Source of the DNA: Platerodrilus igneus
Taxonomy: Eukaryota; Arthropoda; Insecta; Coleoptera; Lycidae
Reading direction: 5' to 3'
Assembly: GCA_036346225.1 (NCBI GenBank)
Contig: JARFIW010000663.1
Location: 2,170,001 to 2,234,000 of the forward strand
DNA: 64,000 nucleotides
Positions 54,804 through 64,000 of the stretch are shown one piece after another. Under the pieces are notes generated by a model. The model had not been told where the DNA came from and ran no database searches. It saw nothing but the letters and a program-made list of their open reading frames with translations. Both the position numbers and the translations under genes were made by a program. Numbering within the stretch: position 1 is the stretch's first letter; every line of letters begins with the position of its first letter.

Positions 54804-55388
54804 AAAATATGTTACATAATTCGTGCGCCGTGCGTAACACAAAGAAAATCAAAGAAATGACCGGGCTCAATCGGAGATTAGGGGGGGTTGTAGAAAGCAG
54901 ACCAACATACAATGTACGCGGCTGTAAGGAGTTAGTGATAAAACCTGCAAAAAAAAGAAGAATCAACAATACTGGATGACTCATATCAATTGTGCTTACC
55001 TATTTATTTTTTTGTTAAAAGTTTGTCTGATTTATGTTTAATTGGTGTGTGAGGAAACGTTTCTGCTACTCCCCAATATTACCTCACTTTGTAATCAAAA
55101 TTTTTATAATGCTTTTATCGTGATTATATTATATAGATTATCCAAACAGTTTTTTTCTTACCTTCTACAAAGTACTGAATAATTTAGACTTATCATTGCT
55201 GCTATGCTTATTCTTTTCTTTATTTCAGGTTTGCTTAACTATTTTTTTTTCTTGCAGGTTTTATCACTAACTCCTTACAGCCGCGTACATTGTATGTTGG
55301 TCTGCTTTCTACAACCCCTCTAATCTCCGATTGAGCCCGGTCATTTCTTTGATTTTCTTTGTGTTACGCACGGCGCACGAATTACAAT

Positions 55389-55637
55389 TTTTTTGGTTTC
55401 AATCTAAACGTCCAATAATTAACAGTAATGGTCTTTTTAAAACTGCTAAGATGAATTTACAAGTAACAATGTGGATAATTACACGCAAGATAATTGTTTT
55501 GGTAGCGATCTAAATACAGTAGTACAGTAGTACTTGCATTTTGTGATAACCGTTGGAATGGATTTTGGTTTGTCCCGTTATTGCGTAGAGGAAATACGCT
55601 TTAAGTGCATATAATTGCGTACAAGAAACACGCAGCT
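55389..55637. other. No recognised feature
   Basis: AT-rich spacer between the L element and the Harbinger-like element. Confidence 0.5.
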
Positions 55638-56516
55638 GGGGGTCTATTCTCGAGTTCGTTCGATATATATCATCGGTGATATTTATCACTCAAAAGTATC
55701 GCATGCGAAACAGTTCTATGACGACTTGCTATTCTCAACAAGATGTGATGATATTTTAAATATCGAATGAAGTGAGGCATGTCGTAAATAGAATAATAAT
55801 AAAAGCCAATAGCCAACCGGAACGAAATCACGTGGTTCAGGAAGCTACTAGATCGTATTTTGTCGGGTAAGATCGTAGTTTGGATGAACGTAATGTTTAC
55901 TTGCATTAATTACGCCCAACTAACAGAGTTACTTATAAATAGACGACAATTATGCAACCGTAAATTTTCCTCTAATTTTACAAAAAAAAAGCTTGCGAAG
56001 AATGGGAAGAAATAGCAACGGAACTGAATGAAATTCCTGGAATTCAACTTTTTATTAAGCGGAACATACCCACAAACATTTTTTCACTTAAATCAAAAGA
56101 TAGTGTACGCTTATAGAATTGTCTTTCAGTCACTTCGGCAGCTGTTTCAGCTTCTTCAAACACCTCCAAAACAGCAAATAATGCTACCTCATCAAAGTTT
56201 GCTATAATTGTTATTAATTATAATTATTTGTCAAACACCCGCGAAATAGATTAAAACCAGTGGCAATTTTTTGGTTATGTGCATAGAGAAAAGTCTATAG
56301 TTATGTATTATGTCAGTCAATTTTAATATAGTAATCATGCGCAATACGTGCGTTTTCATGCGATAAAATATATCACTTGGTAGTACACCGCTCTTTGCAG
56401 TTCGTGCGATAAATATCTCTTGCGAAATTTGAAGAATACCAACTTCGACGTTTCGTGCGTAAATCGTAAAATATCGCATGCGATAAATATCACCGTCTTT
56501 CGAGAATACATCCCTG
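55638..56516 (+). mobile_element. Harbinger-like non-autonomous element
   Basis: Ends are imperfect inverted repeats: left GGGGTCTATTCTCGA and inner GGTGATATTTATC; right (reversed) AGGGATGTATTCTCGA and GGTGATATTTATC. GCATGCGA words recur in both subterminal parts. The centre (55992-56110) codes for a Myb/SANT-like start, EEWEEIATELNEIPG, as in Harbinger accessory proteins. No nuclease domain. Target duplication not clear. Confidence 0.5.
55992..56118 (+). pseudogene. Myb/SANT-like protein fragment
   Basis: ACEEWEEIATELNEIPG resembles the first two helices of the Myb/SANT-like (MADF-related) domain carried by PIF/Harbinger transposons. After the Gly the frame is lost relative to the family and stops at 56116-56118. 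Only ~20 residues support the call. Confidence 0.4.
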
Positions 56517-57881
56517 GTTATTTGCAGTGCAACATGTGAAGGCGACGTCATTTGTTTGTCCAGGAACCGTATGTATATACATCTGCTCTAATACGATGTA
56601 ACGCTGTCACACAAACAAAAACCTGTTGAAACGAGGTAAGAGCTTTATATTATTTTTACATGACGTCCGCACTTGACAAACTTTGATACAAGGCTACACC
56701 AGAAAAATAACTTTGTGATGACCTATAACTATTATTTTGTTTAACAAATATAAATGCAGTGTAGTAACCGCTATTATTATTAACGAAATTAAGCAACTCC
56801 ATTGAGTTCTGATTAAAGTTTCATTTATGTGTAATTATAGTTAAAGCTTTTGAACATTGAATTAGTAGATATTTTCGATATTTTCATATACACTTGTAAA
56901 CCGCATAACAGATCTGATATTTTTGGTATTGATTTGAGTAAATTTTTGTAGTAAAAGAAACGCTTAACGTATTTGATATTTCATTCAAATTTATAGTTCT
57001 ACCTCTGAGTAGAAGAAATTATAGTAACTTTTTTGAAATGTAAATTTTGTACATACAACTTTTATCACAAAACAACTTTTAATTAAAGAATCACCATTTA
57101 ATTCTCTTAATTAATTCAATCAATTAAACCTATCAGTAAGTAATAATGTAGTAAGAACTATGTAAAATGGGTGCAAATATCTAATCTAATCGAACATTGT
57201 TTAAATTTGAGGTTTTGTGATAAAAATTAACTCGACCAAGCTTTAAATGCATTTGTTTCTAAATTATTTCAGCCACCATACCCCAAAATGCTACTATATC
57301 ACACACCAAGATCTTCATCAACAAATGCAACCTTTTTCTATCTGCTGACACCACAGACTAATCAGCTCAAGTACTCTCTCCACAATACCTGATGTGTGAT
57401 ACAATCAAGTAAATGTGTACACCTGATTAATAATTGACAAAGATTAATAGGGATTGATAAGGATTGACAAAGATTGACAGGGATTGATAAATATTAAAAG
57501 AGAATGACAAAGATTGACAGGGATTTATTGACGATCTATTGGGATTGAATAATGAGTGCATGAGATTGACTGAAGTTTGCGGGGAACTGATAATGTTCAA
57601 AAGATACCATTACGTTTTAAGCGCAATTAAAAGCAATTAATCCTTTCTCAATTTAAATGTATCCGTATAAGTGGTGATCAATAGCTAAAAATGGCATTCC
57701 TGGTGATAATGTAATATTTGGGCTACTTATATGAAGGAAAAATAAAAAATATACATGGACAAGAATAGGGGGTATTGCTTCACAAATAGGATTGGAAGTC
57801 GACTCTTTCTGATATTGATTTAGGGTTTAGTTTATTAACACTAATTAGCTTAGCAAAAGAAATACTTCGATTGGACATGTA
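56517..57881. other. No recognised gene; minisatellite at 57441-57525
   Basis: AT-rich. At 57441-57525 the words GATTGACAAA and GATTGACAGG alternate in an irregular 10-25 bp tandem repeat. Confidence 0.55.
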
Positions 57882-58237
57882 TGTAGAATAAAAACAAGGC
57901 GTGCTCGGTTAACGTATGTACATTTACTTTATTAATTAGTTTAGTTAGAATAGTACAATAGCCGCGCAAAGCGAGGCATTTAAAACACTAGAAACCATTA
58001 CATATTCATTTAGAATGATTGCTCATAGGGAGCAATGCGAATAGTAATATTGCGCGACCGCTCTTGACCGCATTTTATACAGAACTGTTCACCTTAACGA
58101 ACGACGTTACCCCTATGAGGTCTAGTCCAATTAAAGGTGGGGTGCGTTGAGATATTCCTAGATTCTAACCGCTTGAACGGTTTAACCCAGGTGAAGATAG
58201 ATTTGTAGATTCGTAGAAGCGGCATAAAATCCTAACA
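57882..58237 (-). repeat. 3' LTR of the BEL/Pao element
   Basis: Starts TGTTAGGATT directly after GGCGGCCGGTA, a junction typical of BEL/Pao. Contains CTGTATAAAATG (TATA, ~58075) and AATAAAG (~57935). The 3' boundary is an estimate. Confidence 0.65.
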
Positions 58238-58419
58238 TACCGGCCGCCTTGAAATCTCCAAGATTTCGAAACAAGTATAAGTATAAGTTAGCAAAATAGT
58301 AAATATAAGCAATACATGAAATGCTATAAACATTTCCAATAAGTAGAATACAAATCAGTAAAACAAGAAAATTCTTAAGATAAACATCAAAGCAATAAAA
58401 AAAATCAAAGATCAAAATT

Positions 58420-61400
58420 TCACTCCGTATTAGGTAGCACGCACAGCTTATGCACTGAACGATTAATTAAATTTCCATTAGGTACACGCACAGTAACATT
58501 TCGCAGAACACCATCAGTAGCAGGATGTAGTTCCATTACTCTACCAAGGGACCATTTAAGTGGAGGTAAGTTATCTTCTTTAATTAGTACAAGAGAACCA
58601 ACCTTTAGAAGTTCAGGTAAGTTTTTAAACCATTTTACTCTACGTTGCATCTCAGGTACAACTAGTAAGTTCCAGCGTTTCCAAAAATCTTGCGTAATCT
58701 TTTGAATACGCTGATATAGCAACAATTTATTTTCAGCTAGTTGCAGTAGATTGTGCTCAGGAAGAAGGCATAAAGGTTTGCCTATCAGGAAGTGACCAGG
58801 TGTCAAAGGATTGTGATCAGAAGGATCGTTAGATAGTGGTGAAAGAGGGCGTGAGTTCAACATAGCCTCGATTTGCACTAAGACAGTGTGCAGATCTTCG
58901 TACGTCAAGTTAGTGTTGCCTAAAACCCGTTTTAAGTGAGTCTTAGTCGCCTTGATACTGTTTTCCCACAAGCCACCTTGATGAGGCGAACGAGGGGTAA
59001 TAAATTCCCAGTTAATTCCATGACTAGCCAAAAAATTGGAAATTTTAGTGTTATTATTTTTATTAGCAAGGAAGTCAGAAAGTTCTTTTAGTTCTTTAGA
59101 AGCGCCAACAAAGTTAGTAGCATTGTCAGACGTAATTAAATTAGGATTGCCCCTGCGGCCTATAAATCTTCTTAGAACAGCTAAGAACGCAGGAGTAGAC
59201 AAGTCGGTTACTAAGTCCAAGTGGATAGCTTTAGTGACCATGCATATAAACAAGCATATGTACGACTATATAAGTGTAGCGCCGCGTAGCTTGCGATCTT
59301 TTATTAAAATGGGTCCGGCATAATCAATGCCAACATTATAAAAAACAGGAGTATTAGACTCAAGTCGCTTAGATGGTAAGTTGCCCATAAGAGGGTGGTA
59401 AGAAGTAGGTTTAGCTCGGAAGCATTTAATGCATTCATGGCAGACTTGTTTAGCTGTAGTTAGTCCGGTTATAGGCCAATAGTGTTCTCGGACAAATGCT
59501 AACAATTGCTGCGGTCCGCAGTGCATTAGTTTAACATGAAAATGTTGGAATATTAATTTAGTTAGTTTGTGTTTTTTAGGTAGTAAAATAGGAAATTTTT
59601 TGTCGAAGTTATAAGTGGAATTTTTTAGGCGCCCACCAACTCTAAGTATGTTATCTTCATCTAGGAACGAATTCAATGATAATGTGCTTGAATCGGCTTT
59701 AATAGTACGCTTAGTTTTTAGTTGAGTTATTACCGACCCGAAGGCCTCGGCTTGACAAAGTTTAATAAGGATATTAAGACTGTTTTGTAGTTCTCTGGTA
59801 GTTAGTACGCCAGTAGTTTGAATTGTTCCCGGTGTAGAATTTTTTACAAACCTGAAAATCCAGGCTGTAATACGCTGCAGCCGGTTTAATGAGGAATATT
59901 TATGTAGTAAGTCTGAAGCCTGTAAGTTTAGCAAAGCTACAGTATTACTTGATACAGATTTAAGTTCTGAATCAACCAAGATGTTAGTAATAGTACTTTG
60001 AGTAGGCCAATTGTGGCGTTGTTCCGTAAGGAAGTTAGGACCATTCCACCATAAAGGGCAGTCCAGTAACTCATTTATAGTTAGCCCGCGAGACACAAGA
60101 TCCGCAGGATTTAGTTTCGATGGGATATGAGACCACGAATTTATATCAGTTAGTTCTTGAATTAGAGCTATTCTGTTAGCAACAAATATTTTAAATCTAT
60201 TTGGTGCTGACTTAATCCAATGCAGTACTATCATTGAATCAGTCCAAAGTTGTACGTGCGCAATAGGGATAGTTAGAACGGATTTTATCTTGTCCACCAG
60301 TTGGGCTAGTAACACCGCCGCGCACAATTCCAATCTTGGGATCGTAGCACCATGTAGAGGAGCGACGCGAGATTTAGAGCATAGTAAGTTAGAATGACAG
60401 TTACCATCAGTATCGATAACGCGAACATAAATGCAGGCGCCGTAGGTATAGCTGCTACTATCACTAAATCCGTGAAACTCTATGGAAATGTAATTTGTAG
60501 GAGTTACACACCGAGGGATGTGCAAATTTTCAAGTGCACTTAATTGTGTTTTAAAGGCATTCCAATCGGAATTTAAATTTTCAGGAATACTTTCATCCCA
60601 GGATGTCCTCAACTGCCATAGCTTTTGCATTAGAAGCTTACCTATAGCTGTGGCTGGCGATAAAAGACCTAGTGGGTCAAAAATTTGCGAAACCATTGAT
60701 AGAATGGAACGCTTAGTATTTTTAGTTGTATTAGATTTAAGTTGGACGTTATGCAGTATAACGTCTTGTGTAGAATTCCAAACGATACCTAAAGTTTTGG
60801 CATTCACACGTTCTCCCAAAGGAATATTGTAAAGTTCAGTATTCCCTGAGTAGATTAGGTTTTCTGTAGAATTAGATAAGAATTTTCTGATAGGAAAACC
60901 AACACTAGCTAAAACAGTAGTGAGGTCTGTCTGCAAGGATAGCATTTCCTGTACAGTATTAACGCCAGTAATTAGATCATCCATATAGAAATCAGATCTT
61001 AGGATAGCTGAAACCTTAGGATGCGTTTTACTACAGAGATCAGAGAGATGAAGTAGGCATTTAGTAGCTAGGTAGCTAGCACTAGTCGTGCCATAAGTTA
61101 CAGTATTAAGTTCGTAGGTTTCTAGATTTAAAGTAGGATCATCACGCCAAAGTATGCGTTGAAACTTACGCTCAGCAGGCTGCACTAGTACCTGGCGATA
61201 CATTTTTTCAATGTCACCAGTTAACGCAATTTTATGTTGACGGAAACGTATAAATATAGAAAATAGGTCATTTTGAATGACAGGACCAACAACTTGTGTA
61301 TCATTAATAGATACATTAGAATGTGTAGGTGCGCTGCCATCAAAAACTACTCTTAGTTTTGTAGTTAACGAGTCGGACTTAAAAACAGCATGGTGTGGTA

Positions 61401-61704
61401 AGTAGTATGGAGGTATGTTAGAAACACTGAGTTCGGCATCCAGAGCCTTTAGCTGCGTTGGATTTGTCGGTTCGGTATTAGTTGAAACCTTAGACATATG
61501 ATCCAACGAAATATATTCATGAATAAATTTTGAATATTCGATTTTAAGTTTAGGGTTCAAAAGAAATTTCTTTTCTAAGTTGAAAAATCTTTTCTTTGCT
61601 AACTCCAAAGAATAACCTAGTTTACCTAACTTCGAGTTAAAAGGTATAGAAACCACAAAACGTCCAGTATTGTTTTGAGTGATTGTTTCGAAAATGATTT
61701 TCAC
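58420..61704 (-). pseudogene. BEL/Pao pol: reverse transcriptase, RNase H, integrase; one in-frame stop
   Basis: Frame 61704-59266: reverse transcriptase with RVVFDGSAP (~119) and FYMDDLI (YMDD ~240-243); RNase H with Asp in GFSDSS (~414), Glu in RLELCA (~459) and Asp in LWTDSM (~489); integrase zinc finger HVKLMHCG...CHECIKC (~735-770); first integrase Asp in GIDYAGPIL. A TAG at 59268-59266 interrupts the same frame, which resumes through SYICLFICMVTKAIHLD with Asp in TSDNATNF, Glu in HQGGLWENSIKATK and a C-terminal RVKWFKNLPELLKVG domain ending at 58420. All catalytic residues are present. The frame overlaps the gag-protease frame by 68 bp and is offset by one base. Makes and inserts element cDNA. 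The stop is probably a recent nonsense mutation. Confidence 0.92.
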
Positions 61705-63694
61705 AAAACCGTTCTTCGGGGGATAGTTTAGATAGTTCGCTAAGAGGTTCTATGCCCTCGAGCTGCCAAAATTTTTCTACAGAATTGTTTAAGCTCTTAA
61801 TAGTAGGTCTTGCAGCATTAATAGCCAAATGTGTGCAAGCTAAATTATTAGTGTGTGGTGGGGCTGGACAATTTCCAGAGATCACCCATCCAAGCAACGT
61901 TTTTTGCAGAGTAGGTTTACCCTTACCTAGTGAAATTTGTCCTACACATAATAGAGAGTAAAAATCACTAGCTCCAATTAGAATCTCTATAGGAAGAGAT
62001 TTATTAAAGTTAGCGTCGGCAAGCTTGATACCGTTAGGAATTTCCAGCTGCGACTTATCGAAAGCTACCAAAGGTAGGTTTTCGGCAATTTTGGGAATGG
62101 TTAAACACTCCAAGTTTACAGTGTAACCACAAGTAGTAGATGTCAGTTGCAAGTTAACTACAGAATTAGAGACAGAAGAATTTGAATTTAGGCCAATAAT
62201 TTTGGTGTTAGTGAGATTTAATTTTAAGCCCAGTTTTTTAGCAAACTCATCTGTAATGAAATTAGCATGTGAAGCGGAATCCAAAATAGCTCTGGCTGGT
62301 TGCCATTTATTTTGAATATTTTTTACTTTAACACAGGCAGTAGCTAGCAGTACTTGCTGCATGCTAGCAGGAAAACAAGAAAGTGTGGTACTAGTATTTA
62401 GTACAGTTTCTGTGGAGGCATTTTCGGAATTTTTCTTCTGTTCAGTGGGAGAAGCACCAGCATTAGCTTCCAAATGCAACAACGTGCTGTGTCGTTTATT
62501 ACACCGCTTGCAATTAGATTTGGATCTGCAAGTTATTTGTTTTGAATGACGAAGGCAGTTTTTACACAAGTCAGTATTCGAAACCTTGTCGAAACGTTGT
62601 TTTGTAGTTAGTTTTAGAAAGTCAGGACATTGAGTGATAAAGTGGTTTAGTTTGCACATAGGACATGCATTACCGCTTTCACTAGTAGTAATAAACGCCT
62701 GTTTATAATTAGTTTTAATTTTAGGTTGTTGATTTTTAGGAAAACTCTGACTAGTACATGTTTGTTTGTCGTGCTCAATCTCCTCTAGTAATTGGCAACG
62801 ATTTTTTAGGAAGTCGTCTATTTCATTTAGACTCAGTATAGCGATTCGCTTATATTTTGATAATTCATTTCTAGAACCATCATCTAGTTTAGTCATTAAA
62901 ATGTGCGACACAAACATTCCACTCTCGTCGATAGATGTGTCTAGTTTTCGTAACGCTCTAATGTGTTTGAATAACGTATCATACAAACAACGTAATTCGG
63001 AGCCGTTAGATTTTAGAATAGGTTTAAGATCAAAAATAGCCTTTATGTGATTTTGTATAATCAATTTAGGATTATTAAATCTATTCTGAAGTAGATTTAA
63101 TGCTATATGGTAATTCTCGCCTGAAGGAGCAATATTTGCAATAAGTTCGCTTGCAGAACCTTTTAGACTACCTTTTAGGTGCAAAAAGCGTTCTACGTCG
63201 CTTAGATTAGGATTATTATGCACGAGTGCCATAAAAATTTCTAGGTATGATGGAAACTCAGTGAAAGTTCCAGAAAAATTAGGGATACTTAATTTTGGTA
63301 ATTTAGCATATATTTGTTTGATAGATGTAGTTCTACCTGGGCTCGCTGCAGAGCTTAAAGACTCTGTCGAGCTTGCTCTAGATAGCTTACAAGTACCTTT
63401 TAAGAAGCTAGTTGCTTTACTTATAATTATAAGATCAATAAATTTATCAAAATAGTCATCTTCAGAGATTATTTCTTCGGATGTAACTGAATTTGCAGTC
63501 AGCTCAATAGATACTTCTCTATATTTTGCTGCGGCTGGTTTGATAGTATCCAACCGTAAGTTAAAATTAGTAATAATAGTTTGGGTAATTGGTACACTAG
63601 TAATTGTAGCAAGAAACCGCTCAAAGTTTTCTAGTTCGTTAATTAGCGATTTCGCTGTAGCCAACGCAATCTTAGCTTGATATTGTTTAGGCAT
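61637..63694 (-). CDS. BEL/Pao gag-protease
   Basis: 685 residues from the ATG at 63694. The N-terminal half has the BEL/Pao gag (DUF1759-like) pattern: LPKLSIPNFSGTFTEFPSYL (~131-151), LKGSLKGSASELI (~173-185). Zinc ligands follow at ~344-356 (CPMCKLNHFITQC) and ~377-405 (CKNCLRH...CKRCNKRHSTLLH). The retroviral-type aspartic protease has its active site at LDSASHANFI (~471-480) and the later GWVISG flap-side block. The frame runs past the expected junction by one-base offset and ends at 61637, whereas family members are usually one continuous gag-pol frame. A one-base mutation near 61685 or a programmed shift could explain it. Confidence 0.9.
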   Translation of the reverse strand: MPKQYQAKIALATAKSLINELENFERFLATITSVPITQTIITNFNLRLDTIKPAAAKYREVSIELTANSVTSEEIISEDDYFDKFIDLIIISKATSFLKGTCKLSRASSTESLSSAASPGRTTSIKQIYAKLPKLSIPNFSGTFTEFPSYLEIFMALVHNNPNLSDVERFLHLKGSLKGSASELIANIAPSGENYHIALNLLQNRFNNPKLIIQNHIKAIFDLKPILKSNGSELRCLYDTLFKHIRALRKLDTSIDESGMFVSHILMTKLDDGSRNELSKYKRIAILSLNEIDDFLKNRCQLLEEIEHDKQTCTSQSFPKNQQPKIKTNYKQAFITTSESGNACPMCKLNHFITQCPDFLKLTTKQRFDKVSNTDLCKNCLRHSKQITCRSKSNCKRCNKRHSTLLHLEANAGASPTEQKKNSENASTETVLNTSTTLSCFPASMQQVLLATACVKVKNIQNKWQPARAILDSASHANFITDEFAKKLGLKLNLTNTKIIGLNSNSSVSNSVVNLQLTSTTCGYTVNLECLTIPKIAENLPLVAFDKSQLEIPNGIKLADANFNKSLPIEILIGASDFYSLLCVGQISLGKGKPTLQKTLLGWVISGNCPAPPHTNNLACTHLAINAARPTIKSLNNSVEKFWQLEGIEPLSELSKLSPEERFCENHFRNNHSKQYWTFCGFYTF

Positions 63695-64000
63695 TGTCTA
63701 GATGAATATGCCGAAAACAATAATCACAAATTTTAGGAATGCAGTAAGAAGCTCAAACGCAATAAATATATTTAGTAAATATAATATTGCGCTTAGTTCA
63801 CGTATTAACTAGTTACAACTTCAATATAATGAAAGTTGCAACCCTTTAGTAATTATTGATCAGTATTGTTTGCTTAGATACGCAAACATTACCAACAAGC
63901 ATTAATTTAAATAATAGTAGTTTCAATTTTATGTATGAAAACGACTAGCACTCACTCATATTTCAAACTGTGGTACTTGAATAAATTGAAAGCTTTTTTA
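63695..64000 (-). other. Leader of the BEL/Pao element
   Basis: AT-rich, no open frame. The primer site and 5' LTR are not identifiable and probably lie beyond the right edge. Confidence 0.5.

Larger units (their letters stand above)
52556..55388. mobile_element. Family L element embedded among inverted LTR pieces
   Basis: Order: LTR 5' part on plus (52556-53128), LTR 5' part on minus (53129-53932), polypurine tract, ~0.8 kb internal region, two primer sites, LTR 3' end on minus (54810-~54969), LTR 3' end on plus (~54970-55388). All pieces match the 1.7 kb LTR at 27854-29567. The minus-strand part has the order U5-side, primer site, internal, purine tract, U3-side, and sits inside an oppositely oriented LTR of the same family. 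No gag or pol: a short non-autonomous derivative. Confidence 0.68.
57882..64000 (-). mobile_element. BEL/Pao LTR retrotransposon, open at the right edge
   Basis: Minus-strand order: gag-protease (63694-61637), reverse transcriptase-RNase H-integrase (61704-58420), short non-coding stretch, purine-rich junction GGCGGCCGGTA, 3' LTR from TGTTAGG (58237) to about TTCTACA (57882). The 5' LTR is not in the window; 63695-64000 is leader. All domains are present, with only one frameshift and one stop, so it inserted recently. Confidence 0.9.

Overview
This is an AT-rich nuclear window from an arthropod, most likely an insect. The one host gene I recognise has spliceosomal introns of 57 and 59 bp. The rest is dominated by mobile elements common in arthropods: Penelope-like elements (PLEs), BEL/Pao, a Gypsy-like gag element, Tigger/pogo, a DUF7869-type gene and a Harbinger-like element. 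I cannot name the species. No bacterial genes, operons or CRISPR arrays are present.

Layout. 1-9.5 kb: fragment of a C2H2/family B DNA polymerase-associated protein, a degenerate tandem repeat, a possible secreted-protein first exon, three copies of a ~0.6 kb LTR-like repeat and a decayed transposon gene (6171-8836). 9.5-25.8 kb: three copies of an unclassified ~2.1 kb repeat, two PLEs, and a 302-bp repeat array carrying hammerhead ribozymes. 27.8-31.2 kb: a 1.7 kb LTR with a tRNA-Lys primer site, a SINE fragment and another ~0.6 kb solo LTR. 31.6-40.8 kb: four minus-strand exons of a GnT-IV (MGAT4-type) glycosyltransferase; its 8.5 kb intron is filled with a foldback element, a SINE, a Tigger transposon, tandem primer-binding-site copies and a fourth 2.1 kb repeat. 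42.8-51.3 kb: decayed LTR element with gag but no recognisable pol. 52.5-55.4 kb: an internally deleted relative of it, arranged as inverted LTR pieces. 55.6-56.5 kb: Harbinger-like non-autonomous element. 57.9 kb to the right edge: a nearly intact BEL/Pao element on the minus strand.

Most notable system. Directly beside PLE copy 2, separated only by an (AT)n tract, lies an array of 302-bp units (24681-25725). Each unit encodes a 45-nt type I hammerhead ribozyme with a 7-bp stem I, an intact stem II and almost no stem III. Two units are head-to-tail, a third is partial and a fourth is an inverted copy of the third. This fits the architecture of metazoan retrozymes: ribozyme-bearing, probably circular-RNA-producing elements thought to borrow PLE machinery. 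Both PLE copies carry hammerhead-like motifs that share the same two core substitutions.

Recurring theme. Nearly every element boundary in 11-39 kb coincides with an (AT)n tract of about 25-55 bp, and many pieces occur as inverted pairs. This suggests either targeting of (AT)n or (AT)n-mediated breakage and foldback repair.
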